Source: Posidonia oceanica
Lineage: Eukaryota > Streptophyta > Magnoliopsida > Alismatales > Posidoniaceae
Assembly (NCBI GenBank): GCA_037176725.1
Contig: JAZBRS010000026.1
Coordinates: 61,668,501-61,732,500, forward strand
DNA length: 64,000 nt
Reading direction: 5' to 3'
The notes below the pieces were generated by a model. The model did no database searches. It saw only the letters and a program-made list of their open reading frames with translations, and was not told where the DNA came from. Shown here piece after piece: positions 42,363-54,114 of the stretch. Numbering within the stretch: the stretch's first letter is position 1; every line of letters starts with the position of its first letter. Both the position numbers and the translations under genes were made by a program.

Positions 42363-44614
42363 CTGTCAGCAACCTCGGGAGGGAGGCACTGGGTTCGCTC
42401 CTATGCTACTGATGCTGTCGGCGAGGTCCACGGATGGCAGTGTGGGGAGCACTGGGGCTACTGGAGCTGTTGACGACAGTGCAGGAAGCACTGGGTCTGC
42501 AAAAGTTGGAGGAGGAACTAACCTGGACGACGCTGCTACTGGGCTTGCTGTCGACGCTGCCGTTGCATCTCTGAGTGTCCCTCAGACGAGACACGAAAGG
42601 TAGGAAGAGGGTATCGCGCTGATGGGATCAGAAGGATCCACCGGGGCAGAGCAGGACTCAGAAAAGTCTGGTGTAGACCCCTGAGGTTCCGGCAACTGCG
42701 AAGCCTGTAGGTTCGGAAGAGGAAGGATCGGCTACACTTGGGTGTACAAGTGCAAGTGCAGGTGTATGTGTATGTGCGGGCTCCTGCTCGTCAACGCTGA
42801 TGATCCTGCGATCGATCAGGCGCTGAACGGCGTCCCGTAGAGGTTGGCAGTTGTCCGTCGAGTGCCCAGTGGCTCGATGGAAACTGTAGAACTGATCCGT
42901 ATCATGCCACCACAGAGGGGGATTCGGTGACGGACGGACAGCCGGGAGTCTCAGGAGCGACTCAACTTGAGGGAGGATGACGCTCAGTGGTTCGGGCGGA
43001 GGTGTGTAATCACAGTTAGCCTGACGAGGTCGTCTTCACCCTGGATGGAGTCCTTGCTGAGTGGGTGCGACGTGATGCACAGGCTTGACGGTGACAGTGT
43101 GTGCAGTGGGTGCGAAATTAGGTGCGTGCTCTAGTGGAAGAGGGTCTAGCTGACTCTCTGCATAGGCAGGCTCTTCGGGGGATCGGCGCATGCTTCGGTG
43201 AGCTGTTCGGAGCTGTCAGGAGCGAAGTAGTTGTTGTTGTTGTTGCTGTGGCGATTGCTGGAGGTGTTGGCCTGCCTAGCTAATGCAGAAAGTGCGGGGA
43301 AATGCCCACTTCGCAGCGAGCTTTCCAAACAGACGCCAACCCTAATTAGCGAGGCAAAACTAGTGATGTGCTGAATGAAAAGCAGAGTCCCAGTCACTGG
43401 CAGCGCCCCTTTAACGATCATCTCGATAGAATCCTCCTCGGAGGCTCTATCTTTGACCTGGGCGGCTAAGGAGCGTCAGCGACCGACATACTTCCCGAAT
43501 GGCTCTTGGGGCCTCTGCTGGATGGCGACGAGATCCTTATTCTTGGGGATCAAGTCGAGGTTGAAAGCATACTACTCAAGAGAGGCCTGAGAAAGATCAG
43601 TCCAAGTCTGAACCGCAGCCATGTCAAGGGAAGTGAACCACTTGAGTGCGGGGCCGGTTAAACTCTTCTGAAACAGGCAGATAAGGGGCCTATCATCAGC
43701 CTGAAGCTGAGCAAGGTCTCCGTAGTATGCCTTCAGATGCAAAATTGGATAGCCTTTACCATTGTATTTATCGAAGACCGGGATGCGGAACTTCGAAGGG
43801 AGTGCGGCCTCGGGAAAGAGACAGAGGTCGCAAAACTGGTAAGACTGGTGGTCCTTGCACTGCACTAGACGTAGTGCTTTCTCCAGAACGTCCATCCTGT
43901 CATTGATGGGGTCTGGACTGGCTGCCGTAGGGGATGGTGCAGCCGGGGTAGGGACTACATACGTCGTCTGGGTCGCACTGAAGTGCTCCTCTGGATCCAC
44001 CATCGCGTCGCCTGGTGACGCGACAGGATGGCCAGCGTATCCGTGCAGTGGTGCTGTGTAGGCAGGAAAGTATGCTGGGTTCTGAACCTGATGCAAGGGG
44101 GATGGATAGGTATGATGCTGTGCAGTGCGTGGTGCAGAGTGCTGGAGCAACAGTTGCTGCGTAGGCGCGGTGCCGAGCAACAAGCCAGTGGGATACTGTA
44201 CTCCAACCAGCCTGAATGACTGATCACCAGGTGGCGGAGTTGCATGCTGTGTAGAAGCAGGGGACAGATGCCGTGCCCCCATCACCGGAGCAGTGTGTTG
44301 CTGGGGCGATGGTCTGGGCGGGGTGTAGTGTGTGCAGGAGCAGGCTGCAGAGGAACCTCAGGGGTAGTAGGAACACAAGAGGGGCGGACCAATAGAGCCA
44401 TACCCTGCAGTGTGTGGGCAAGCTCCATCAGGTGTCGATATCGCACTTCAGGGGACCCGTCAGTGGGAACGCTGAATTGTAGGACCGACCGGGGGGCAAA
44501 CTCAAGAGGTCGGGAACCTAGGGTAAAGGTCGCCGCAGTAGAAGGGATGTCGGGAGCTGAAGAAGGAGCTGCGAGAGGCTGTGTCGGCTGACATACTGAA
44601 CCATCAGAAGAAAT
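42363..44614 (-). pseudogene. Element D gag
   Basis: Related to gag of A and C. From high to low coordinates: RSVLQFSVPTDGSPEVRYRH (about 44480), LAHTLQGMALLVRPS, a frameshift near 44285, LPSKFRIPVFDKYNGKGYP and KSLTGPALKWFTSLDM (43640-43790), PFGKYVGR, and SSLRSGHFPALSALARQ with an Asn-rich stretch (about 43215-43330). The zinc knuckle FYSFHRATGHSTDNCQPLRD follows (about 42810-42900), with Ser replacing the first Cys. Stops near 44612, 43570 and 43143 look like CAG to TAG changes. No protease or RT follows. It ends at a donor-like GTAAGT. Confidence 0.82.
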
Positions 44615-45576
44615 CTAGGACGTAGCTCGAGACCCCTCAACCAGGGGGCGATGACTGCTAGAGTGTTGTCTCGACACAGACATCGGAGGAAGAGGAACTG
44701 GGCGACCAGAGGCAACACTACCACGGCAGGCCTCTAACTGGTAGTGCTTTACCTCACCCTCAAGCTGAGTTATGATGACACGACCTGTGGCTAGCTCCTG
44801 TAAGAAAAGGCAAAGAGGAAACATCAATCCATAACATAAGCAAGAACTAGAAATAAAAGAAGGAAGAACAAGCTATACCGCCTGAGCCGCGGCCAACTGT
44901 CTCCTTAGCTTAGCAATCTCAGCAGCTGAATCAGCTACTGGCAGGGCCTACCTCTGCTCCATCAGCCTCGTAGCCTCAGCATCCCTCCCCTCTAAAGTAC
45001 AAAGGCGATCCTCCTCCAGTTGTTGGCCTTGAGAAGCCAACTCCCCCTCAACGCGTAAAGTGTGCTCCGATGCACCCATCGCAGCCTGCTCCAGCCGTTG
45101 AATCCACTCGTTTCGAAGAGCAAGCGACTCCTCTAGTTGGGAGACCTAATCGCTGGTCCGATGGGACATCTCCCGCTAAAGAGCATTAATCTGCAAAAGC
45201 CTGGGTTACAGTTAGAATCGAATAAAAGATATATGCAAAAAAAACAATGTCATATTTACCTTGCCGTGAAGACAGGAGATCTCCACAGCATGATTTGGAG
45301 GCAGAGCATAACTAGTCGAGGGCTGCAAAAATAAAGATAGATGGTTAACACAAGCTTTCAAATCAACAATTGTGCTATAAAAGTAAATGCAAACCTAAGA
45401 AGCATAGGCCCGCAGACGCTCAACCTCTTCAGTCAACTCAGCTGCACGCCTCACTAGGTCTCACTCATGCTGGCTATATTCATCTGTGGTCCTCAACTGC
45501 AAGGGGCAAGTTGAAATATGTTAGCCATTAAGTAATGCAGGCGTCACAAATTTGAAACATAATGTTAAATACTTAC
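44615..45576 (-). pseudogene. Coiled-coil exons joined to element D gag
   Basis: Minus-strand exon/intron structure ending in gag. Introns with GT...AG borders: 45576-45497, 45394-45323, 45259-45191, 44878-44798 (69-81 bp each). Exons: 45496-45395 (102 bp), 45322-45260 (63 bp), 45190-44879 (312 bp), then 44797 onward into gag. All three internal exons are multiples of three, so one frame runs through. The product is Glu/Leu/Arg/Gln-rich coiled coil (RRAAELTEEVERLRAYAS; LEESLALRNEWIQRLEQAAM; AAEIAKLRRQLAAAQA). Internal stops are almost all TAG where Gln fits. The first preserved intron starts exactly at the junction with LTR C. Confidence 0.75.
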
Positions 45577-45771
45577 TGTAGACACCCCATTTTGACAGCC
45601 TAGAGGATGGTGGATACTCTTGCAAGCTCGCTCGTACTCTGGGATAGCCAATTTCCGCTCAAACCACACCAAACCCCAAACCTTCCTATGCCTTGGCCCA
45701 CACCCAACCTAAGCCAAAAACACCCAAAAATGCCTTTGGCCTCCTGGGCTCGTTGGATGCTAGCATTGGCC

Positions 45772-45809
45772 GCGTCCTACGTTGGACGCACTCTGCCCTT
45801 GAGTCCAAC
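45772..45809. repeat. Inverted-repeat pair in LTR C (first)
   Basis: GCGTCCTACGTTGGACGC (45772-45789), an 18-bp palindrome with one mismatched pair, followed by GAGTCCAAC (45801-45809), which can pair with GTTGGAC. Confidence 0.75.
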
Positions 45810-46638
45810 GAGTCGGGACGGCCACCGCCTCTGTAGCCTCTGGCTCACTGCTCCAGCCACCGCCTTCGTCCACCCACACTTACTGCCGGTCTCCTCGGCC
45901 ATTTATTCTCCATTTCCGGCCACCCACTAGGCGCCAAGCTCAGTAACTCGGTTTCCCACCGCGTCATCTCCTCCCCAGCGGTTCATCTGCTCTCACCGCC
46001 CTCACAACCACGCCAGGCTTTGCTCTGCCACCACGGCGACTTCACGACCCCTCCTGACATCCACTTACTTCGCTTGACATCCCTCGTGGCTTTCCCACAC
46101 CCCAAAGCCCCTGCCAAGCCGCTGCAAGCCTCTGCCACCTCTGCAGATGAACCCAACAAAACCAACCGAAACCCATGCGTTGTAGGCGGACCACACGCAC
46201 TTTGCAGAAAATTAAGAGCCTCCCAGACCTCGAGTGATCTCCCACGAGTGTTCCCAAGCCTTCAGCAACCTTTCCTAGCCTTCCCTTATGCCCAGAGAGC
46301 TCGCCGGAGTTCGACAACCGTCACCTTCTTCCACATCATCAGTCGACTGCAAACACCACCTTCCTATCACGTTCAGGTGCGTTTCTCTTCACCCTTAGCT
46401 AGCGTGTGCATGTAGTAGTGTGTTAGGCTAGTTTGCACACACACACACCCCCAGTGTTGGCCGGAAAGCCTCGGCCGCCGTACGCGAGGAGGAGGAGGTG
46501 GGTGGAGCAATCCACCCACCTATTTCAGGCGCCGAGCATATGGACATGCTCGTCGTCACTCACTCTTGCTTCCTAGCAAGTTAGTTGGAAATTTTTGATT
46601 GATTTGGCCACTGATCTTGGCAGGAAACATCCTGACCT

Positions 46639-46695
46639 GTTGGACGCACAACATGGTGCGTCCAACGTTGGACGTGCCCTGAGGCAGCGTCCAAC
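46639..46695. repeat. Double inverted-repeat module C1
   Basis: GTTGGACGC (46639-46647), 10 nt, GCGTCCAAC (46658-46666), then GTTGGACGT (46667-46675), 11 nt, GCGTCCAAC (46687-46695). The first stem is perfect. Confidence 0.88.
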
Positions 46696-46881
46696 ATGCA
46701 TGCAGGTCACTTTATTTATTTTCATTCTTTTTTGCTTCTATATTGCTATGGTTTGGATGCTCTTCTATGGATTTATGTTGCATGCTTCCATCACGTTTCC
46801 AAGAGCCATGTTATGCATGTTTAGCTTTGATCCCAGCTTCTATTTGTGATTCATGCTTCAGAATATTTGCTGTCTCTCTGT

Positions 46882-46932
46882 GTTGGACGCTGGAGTGCAC
46901 TGCGTCCTACATTGGACGTTGGTGCATCCAAC
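46882..46932. repeat. Double inverted-repeat module C2
   Basis: GTTGGACGC (46882-46890), 11 nt, GCGTCCTAC (46902-46910), ATTGGACGT (46911-46919), 4 nt, GCATCCAAC (46924-46932). Confidence 0.82.
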
Positions 46933-47108
46933 ATCTTATTGTTTTTGCAAGCTTACATGTGTTCTAATGCTCAGATGTTGCATTTATTTTTGATACATGC
47001 TTGATCCATGTTGCCTGCCTTGGTTTAGCCCGCTTTCAGTAGCTTGCATGCATATTTGAGTGGTCCTTGAGCTTAGTTCTCCTTGCAGGTTGACGTGCCT
47101 CATGTCTG

Positions 47109-47167
47109 TGTTGGACACATCTGCATATTACGTCCTATGTTGGACGCAGCTGCACACTGTGTCCAAT
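47109..47167. repeat. Double inverted-repeat module C3
   Basis: GTTGGACAC (47109-47117), 12 nt, CGTCCTAT (47130-47137), GTTGGACGC (about 47139-47147), 11 nt, GTGTCCAAT (47159-47167). Confidence 0.78.
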
Positions 47168-47337
47168 ACATCTGCATGTCTGCCTATCCTTTAATGCTTG
47201 CATGTTGTTTCTATTTGTTATATCAACTTGATACTTGCTTGTGTGGTTGTGTTTAGCCTCCATAGCGACTGTTTCCATGTTTGCAAGGCTTTCCATCTGA
47301 GTGTTGGGCTGGTTTTCATGTCCATGTCTTTCTCTGT

Positions 47338-47395
47338 GTTGGACGCAGATACTGCTTGCGTCCTACATAGGACGCAGGTGGTGCTTGCGTCCTAC
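47338..47395. repeat. Double inverted-repeat module C4
   Basis: GTTGGACGC (47338-47346), 11 nt, GCGTCCTAC (47358-47366), ATAGGACGC (47367-47375), 11 nt, GCGTCCTAC (47387-47395). Confidence 0.85.
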
Positions 47396-47568
47396 ACCCT
47401 GGCTGCATGTCTCTTTAAGTATGCTGCTTAAATACCTTATTTTGCAGGTTGTTTGTCTCTCCCATGCATGCATGCTTAGCTAAGGCTTGTTTACAGTAAC
47501 TTAAATGTATGCCAAAATATCATTTTATCTCTTTGCATGCCGTTTTGCCATGTTTCTGTTTGCCCTGA

Positions 47569-47606
47569 GTTGGACGCAGAGACCTCCTGTGTCCAACGTT
47601 AGACGC
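47569..47606. repeat. Double inverted-repeat module C5, split by S1
   Basis: GTTGGACGC (47569-47577), 11 nt, GTGTCCAAC (47589-47597), GTTAGACGC (47598-47606). The fourth arm GCGTCCAAC lies at 53645-53653, beyond the inserted solo LTR, so S1 landed in the loop of the second hairpin. Confidence 0.82.
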
Positions 47607-47610
47607 TATG
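47606..47610. repeat. Target-site duplication of S1 (left)
   Basis: CTATG, repeated at 53633-53637 directly after the other end of the solo LTR. Confidence 0.85.
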
Positions 47611-50600
47611 TGTAGTTATCTCGGTGTTCAGATCGTCCATGCACACAGCCAGAAGCTCGCGTGCACCGATCGGAATCAGGCTCACTATAAGCGGCTATGT
47701 CCGAGGAGGAGGGCTCAACTCGAAAACACTTAAAATAGAGGAGAAAAGATAAGCAAAGAAGAAGATAAGACAATTCAAAGTCGCCACCGTATCTATTATC
47801 GGAAGACACGGAAAACCAGGGGAAATGCGTAAGTTAACACGCAAAACCAAGCAAAGGATGCAATGCAAAGCAATGCAAAAGAAAACAAATGCAAATGAAT
47901 GTGAATGATATGACTCATGCCTAGGATAAGGGCAATATGATCATTACGGGCCAAAAGACTGGGCAAGGACTCCTGTTACGTACGGGGAAGGTGTTAGGCA
48001 CCCCCGACACGCCCATGAATCGGTCTTTCTAGGCTTACGCTCGCATACGCAGGGAAATGCAGATTTGAATGCCTAAATGCCAATGAATGCCTGAATAAAT
48101 GCTCATGGATGTGCTCTAAGTGGTGGGATGCAATGCAGGAAAGTAAACGTGCAGTCTATGTGCTTAGCAACGCTGTCTGTGTTCCGAACCGAGCGAGACC
48201 TGGCTCGTGAGAACTCCAGGCAGAAAGCATCACTGCCTTATATGCAAATGCAGACGGAAAAGCAAAATGGCGGTAAAACCAAGCAATGTCGGCGACATGC
48301 AAGAGAAAACGACGTAAAACACATGAAACAAAGCAAGAAACGAGAGCGGCACTCGAAACGGTGCAAAAAAATGAGGTTGACACGCAAAATGGAGCAAGAA
48401 AGCAAAGTGGCACGCAAAATGGTGCGGGAAAACAAAGCGGCACGCAAAACGGTGCCAAAAACAGAGCAGGCACCCGAAACGGTGCCGAAAACAGAGCGGA
48501 CACACGAAACAGTGCCAAAAGCATAGCGGGCACGCAAAACGGTGCCAAAAACAGAGCAGGCACGCAAAACGGTGCCAAAAGCAAAGCCAGCACGCAAAAC
48601 GGTGCCAAAAACAAAGCGGGCACGCGAAACGGTACCAAAAGCAAAGCAGGCACGCAAAATGGTGCCAAAAACAGAGCGGGCACGTGAAACGGTGCTAAAA
48701 GCAAAGCGGGCACGCAAAATGGTGCCAAAAACAGAGCGGGCACGTGAAACGGTGCCAAAAGTAAAGCGGGCACGCAAAACGGTGCCAAAAAAGGCGAAAT
48801 AAAGCATCGATAAAGCCATGCAGATGCAAATGCTAAGAAAAAGAGTAGGAGAAGCAAAGAGGACGTAAACAGCGCAAGTGTGAGAACGAGTGCCATTTAA
48901 AGACCATGCAAAGTAGTTGTGAAGACCTACAAAGGGGAAGGGAAACACGGGGAAGGATTACCACTGTTTTGTGATTGTTTCCCACCAAAATGTCCCACGA
49001 TGTGTCTCGCACGCGGTCAAGAGCTCGCTATGCGATTGGATCGTGGGAAAAGGGGAAGAAAGTCGCAATTAGTGGTGAATCCATGAGAAACACAACACAA
49101 AACACTGAAAGTACGCGAAAAGAGGAAGCAGAGTTGATAGATAAGAAGAGGAAGTCTTATTCTACATGCTCGAGAAACCAGAAGGCAAAAACAATGCATG
49201 GAATGCAAATGGCGTGCAAATGAATGCTGTGCAAGGGTTTAAGAGGACTTACCTTGGAAATCTGAAGCCTGATCTGAAATCTGCTTGGTCCATGCAGAAG
49301 AGCACTTTGCCGGGGTCGTCCGGGTAGCTTAGTTGAGAAGATCCAACGGCCGGATCTGAAGATATCCCAGCTTCAACGCAGAGGGGCCAGAATAGGGGAG
49401 ACGAACGGATCTAGGTGTACAGGAGGTCCTAGGGGTGTGCATAACAGGTCCTCCCATATAAATGGGAGCTAATGATGCTTAAGTGTGTGCAAGGAATGCC
49501 AAATGCAAGAATGCATGAATGCAATGCATGCGGAATGCAAGAAAAGACTTAGGGATGATTTTTCAGAAAACTAGGGACTTATATGCAATTTTGAAAAAGA
49601 TAGGGGTCTGAATGCAAGGGTTTTGAAAAGTTAGGGGCTTTTATGCAAGGTTTTTGAAAAAAGGAGGGTCTGAATGCAATTTTACAAAATACAGGATTCA
49701 AAATGCAATTTTTCAAGATAGACATGCATCAGGACAAGTTTTGAAATCATATGGTGATTTGGCATGCAATTTTTCCAGCAAAACAGGAGTTTGAGTGGTC
49801 TGGGAATGCAAATAGGGGACCTATATGCAATTTTTCAAACATGCAGGGTCTTAAATGCAATTTTATAAGCAAAACATGCATTTAAATGATTTTTATAAGC
49901 ATGCAGTGGACTTATGTGCAATTTTCAAATCATGCAGGGTCAAAAATGCAATTTTATATGCAAAATATGCATTTAAATGACTGGTAGAGGACTTATATGC
50001 AATTTTCAAATCTTGCAGGGTCAAAAATGCAATTTTATAAGCAAAATATGCATTTAAATATATGCTGTGCATGATGAAGGACCTATATGCAAAAATCAGA
50101 TAATATGAGGGAAATGATGCAATGCAGTAAAGAAAATTGAAAAATAAAGACCTAAGTTAACAGACCAGGGGACTAAGGTGCAAATAAGAAAATTAACAGG
50201 AACTAGAAATACAATATATCAAGGTAAAATTAAAGCATTAAATTAGATTAACTACTGAAGGACTAACATGCAATAATAGAAGGCTAGAGGGCCAGAACTT
50301 AAACAAAATACTGAAGAGAAGCACTGTAAAAGGACTAACATGCAATTAATTGATTTTTTAAACTTTTCATGCAATATTATATGATTTACATACGAAATTA
50401 AATGAATGATAAACAGAAGCAGGACTGGAAAGCAATAAATCAAAAAAGCAAGGCAGATATGCAATTTTATAACAAAAAAGCATGGTAGGGAGAAAATAAT
50501 GCTACAGTGGAATTACCGAACGACGGCCACTGTAGCAGTTGCTACCAGCGACCGTCGCGAGTGGAGGAGGGAGGCTGGTGAGGCGCGGATGTAGCAACGA

Positions 50601-53600
50601 TGCTCTCCGGAGCTCGGTGGAGTTTGCTGCAGTGTCGGCGAGCGATGACGTGGTCTGGAGATGACCGGAGACGGCGTCGGAGTACAGCAGAGCTGTCCGG
50701 AGGCAGAGCGGACGGGAATGGCGACGTCGTGGCATTCTGAGGCCACCGGAGCACTCCTGGAGGTCGTGCGGTTCTCGAGAGATGGTCGGCGATTGGTTCT
50801 GCAGCTGGAGCAGCGATCTGAGCTCAGAGCTCGCTGGAGAAGAAGGAGTCGCCGGCGACGACGACTTGGAGCAGGAGGGGGTAGAACCTAGAACTAAGGG
50901 CCGGAGAAGCCAGAAGAGGAAAAAACTAAACTAATGGTGTGGAGCAGTATCTGTTTCGGCATCCGGAGAGCTCCCCCGACGTCTGGTGCTTCAGTGGTCG
51001 CTGGCGGTGATCGTCTGGTCACTACGGGTGCTGTCGACGACTTGGAAGTGCTGCGATAGACTCAGTGAAGTCTTTCGGAGCTCGCTGGATCTCTGGAACG
51101 AAGCTTCGCAATCCGGAGGAGAACTTGGCTTCTGTGGGTTCAGTAGAGATCGCCTGACATGGGTGGTGGATTTTGTTGCCCCTCAGGCCAGTTGGAGGGT
51201 GGCGGTGAACTTCTGGAGGTCTGGTGAGGGTTTCTGGGTAGCTGAATTGGGTTGTGGTGGACTGGAGAGGAAGCTTGCCGATGAAGGTGATTTCTGGTCG
51301 GAATTGGCCGCAGGTGTTTGTAGTGAAGGGCTTCGGCTGTGGTGGGGGTTAGGGCTAAAGCTCTGGTGGTCTGAGATGGTGGTGTACTGGTGGTTTGCTG
51401 GGAGGAACTTGGGAGAATTTTGGGGTTAGTGGAGTTGGGAATTTCTGAAGGAAGGTGGTTGGGTTCTGATGGAGGCAGATGGAGGTATTTGAGGTAATTC
51501 TGGGATGAATTGGGCTGCTGAATGGAGGACTGAGGTGTTGGAGTTCTGGGTGAGGTTGGGGGAGGAATGCTGGGTGGTTTGAGGGCTGGAACGGGTGCTG
51601 GTTTCAGGTAGAAATGAAGAGGAGGAAGGAGCTGAGTTTTTCTGTGGAAGGAGGAAGGGATTTGGGTGCTCTCCGCTCTGGATTCTCTCACTCTCTCCTG
51701 GACGACCAAAAGGTAGAAGAGGAGGTGAAGGTTGGAGTCTTTAAGCAGCTGAGGAGGACGAGATGTGCGCTGGGAATTTGAATCTCCACCGGCAGGAGCT
51801 GTTGCTGGCAGAGGCGAGGACAACCGGAGGTGACGGCAGTTAATGCCCTGGAAGTCCGCTGAGACGCGAGAGAGGAGGCTGGACGCTGGAGCTGATGGGA
51901 TCGAGAGGGAGAATTGAATTTCAAAGGGGATGGAGAGCTGGCGGGAAGAAGAAGCAAAAGTTGAAGAGGAAGAAGAAGACGGAGGGAAGAGGAAGGAGGA
52001 TGGGCGACTATGGCTGCGGGCCGGGCTGCTGCGCGAAGTAAAAAAGAAAGAAAGAAAAGAAGGAAGGAGGGGGAGAAGGGCCGGACTGGGCCCAGAAAGA
52101 AAAAAGAAAGAAAAATAGAAAGAAAGGAAGAAAGGAAGAAAGGGGAAGGAAGGAAAGGAAGGATAAAAAATAAAATAGATAAAAAAAAATTAAAAATAGA
52201 AAATGTTTTTAGAATGGTTGTGTTTTTTAATGATTGTTTTTGGTTAGTTAATTAGGTTTAAAGGGGTTTTAGTTTTGATTAGGGTTTTCTTTGTTTCTGA
52301 TTTGTTTTTGATTTTGATTAAATGTTTGTTAAGTCTTTTAAGTTGTTTTTTAATTATGTTTTTCTTGTTAAGTACTTGGGATGTTAGTTAGGATTTTTTT
52401 AAAGTTTGTTTTTAAATTAATTAGAGTGAGTTTTTGATTTTTGATTTTAGTCTTTTTTTTTATTTAAGTCTTTTTTGATTTGCTTTTGATTTTTGTCTGT
52501 TTAGTTCTTTTAATATTTTTTTAGTTAAGTTTTCTTGCTAAGTTCTTAATTAAGTGTTTTTAAATTCTGATTGTTTGTTTTTCCTTTTAGTTCGGTTTTT
52601 GAATTATTCTTTTTAAATTTGTTAAGTTAGGTTTCTCTTTTCCTTAAGTGATTGTCTTAGTGTTTTTTTTTTCTTTAATTGTTTTCTTTTCCTTTTAGGA
52701 TTTGTTTTTGATTGCTTTTTAGTAGGGTTTTTACTTTTGCTTGTTTTGGTTACATTTTAGTTTTTTGTTTGATTTTACAGCATTTTCTTTTGGTTTGTTT
52801 TGCATTTTTTTAAAGTTGCATTCTTGATTTTCCATTTTGGCTAGACTTAGTTAGGTTTAGGTTTTTAACTGTTTGCTTAATGTTTTTAATTATTATTTTA
52901 GGGTTTTACTTTGCTTTCCTTCTGTTTTAGAGTTTTTGAAAGTTTTTAAGGGTTTTTTAAGGATTTGGTAAGAGAAGGGAAAAGGGAGAAATGTAGGAAT
53001 AAAGAGGAAAGAGAGGAGTCGAAAGAAAATAATTTTTTGAAAATTAAAGAAAATGCTAAAAATAAGATAAAAATAGAAATAAGATTGAGAAGAGATAGAA
53101 ACACCAGGGGGGCCCACAGCCAGGCAAGAAGAAGGGAGAGAAGGGGGTGAAAAGAAGGAGGATAATCAGGAGAGAGAGGGGAGAGAGAAAAGGATAATCT
53201 AAGAGAGAGAAAAGGATAATTTGGGTAAAAGGAGGGTTTAGAGGTTTTGAAAAGGGGTGAAAATTGGGAAATGTGTAGCCTAGGATCTCTAGTGTTGGTC
53301 CCAGGGTTTTGGTTTGGTTTTGAGAAAGTTTTGGAAGGGTTTTGAAGTGTTGAAAAAGGGTAGTTTTACCTAGATTTTCTAGGATTTTTGGGAGTGGTTG
53401 TGGGTTGAGAATTTCTAAGGGTTTGGGTAGGCTTGCTAAATTGGGAATGGTGAATTTTCCTATGGTTTTTGGGTAAGTTTTGGATTAGGGAAAGGGGTGT
53501 GATCTCAGGTCAAGTTTAGGCTTGCTTTGAAGGATAAGATGAAAAGGAATGGTGTGGTTTGACCTAGGTTTGGATCCAAAAGTCACCAGAGAACTCCAAC

Positions 53601-53632
53601 AGATTCAAGCTTGTCAAAATGGGGTGTCAACA
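47611..53632 (-). mobile_element. Solo LTR S1 (complete, 6022 bp)
   Basis: A complete A-type LTR in reverse orientation. On the minus strand it starts TGTTGACACCCCATTTTGAC at 53632 and ends GATAACTACA at 47611, with TG...CA ends and a 5-bp duplication CTATG on both sides. No internal element sequence is present, so it is a solo LTR left by recombination. It shows the full LTR layout and length: AAACCCTAG-like start, A-rich segment, CpG island (50520-51900), TGCATTTT repeats (49560-50150), a donor-like GTAAGT (minus, 49252), the minisatellite (48350-48800), the core (47880-48240) and the terminal TGCATGGACGATC. It is the reference copy for the other LTRs here. Confidence 0.95.
48350..48800 (-). 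repeat. 30-bp minisatellite in S1
   Basis: About 15 copies of the minisatellite unit, seen on plus as GCACGCAAAACGGTGCCAAA. Spurious 130-246-residue frames arise on both strands. Confidence 0.9.
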
Positions 53633-53637
53633 CTATG
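53633..53637. repeat. Target-site duplication of S1 (right)
   Basis: CTATG, matching 47606-47610. Confidence 0.85.
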
Positions 53638-53830
53638 TTTTCTAGCGTCCAACGCACCTACTTCTGTTTTCTCTTGAGAACCCCTTTAATGCATGCTTGC
53701 AGGGTGTTTACTATATGTATGCGTGTGCATGGCTTGCCTTAGTATGTATTCAGTTGGTTTAGATGTATGCTCTAAGGCTTTACATGCTAAGCTTATTTGC
53801 AGTTAGTTGTGCTGTCTCCATGTGTGGGAT

Positions 53831-53881
53831 GTTGGAGGCACCGGCATCCTATATAAGACGCTGGATGCAACCGCGTCTAAC
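53831..53881. repeat. Double inverted-repeat module C6
   Basis: GTTGGAGGC (53831-53839), 4 nt, GCATCCTAT (53844-53852), ATAAGACGC (53853-53861), 11 nt, GCGTCTAAC (53873-53881). Here the second stem is AGAC/GTCT instead of GGAC/GTCC. Confidence 0.78.
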
Positions 53882-54056
53882 ACATAGAGACCTTGGCAGC
53901 TAGTTTTTTGCTTGCATCTGGCATCCCATGTTATGGTCTCTACTGCTTTAGCCTTCTAACATGCTCTATGTGTTCCTGGCTTCTTTTCTGCAACTTTAAG
54001 TCCTTTTTTACCAACTTTGCATATATATTTTTCTCTGCAGTTTTTCATCTTTCTGT

Positions 54057-54114
54057 GTTGGACGCCTACTGTCCCAGCGTCCAACATAGGACGCTGGTCA
54101 TTCCAGCGTCCATT
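54057..54114. repeat. Double inverted-repeat module C7
   Basis: GTTGGACGC (54057-54065), 11 nt, GCGTCCAAC (54077-54085), ATAGGACGC (54086-54094), 11 nt, GCGTCCATT (54106-54114). Confidence 0.85.

Larger units (their letters stand above)
45577..47610 (+). mobile_element. Element C 5' LTR, first part
   Basis: Starts TGTAGACACCCCATTTTGAC, related at its very end to the A-type LTRs but otherwise different (no A-rich segment). A C-rich part with a GC-rich region (45750-46400) is followed by roughly 230-bp tandem units, each with a double inverted-repeat module. It is interrupted after 47610 by solo LTR S1 and continues at 53638. Without S1 the LTR is about 3.46 kb. Confidence 0.85.
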
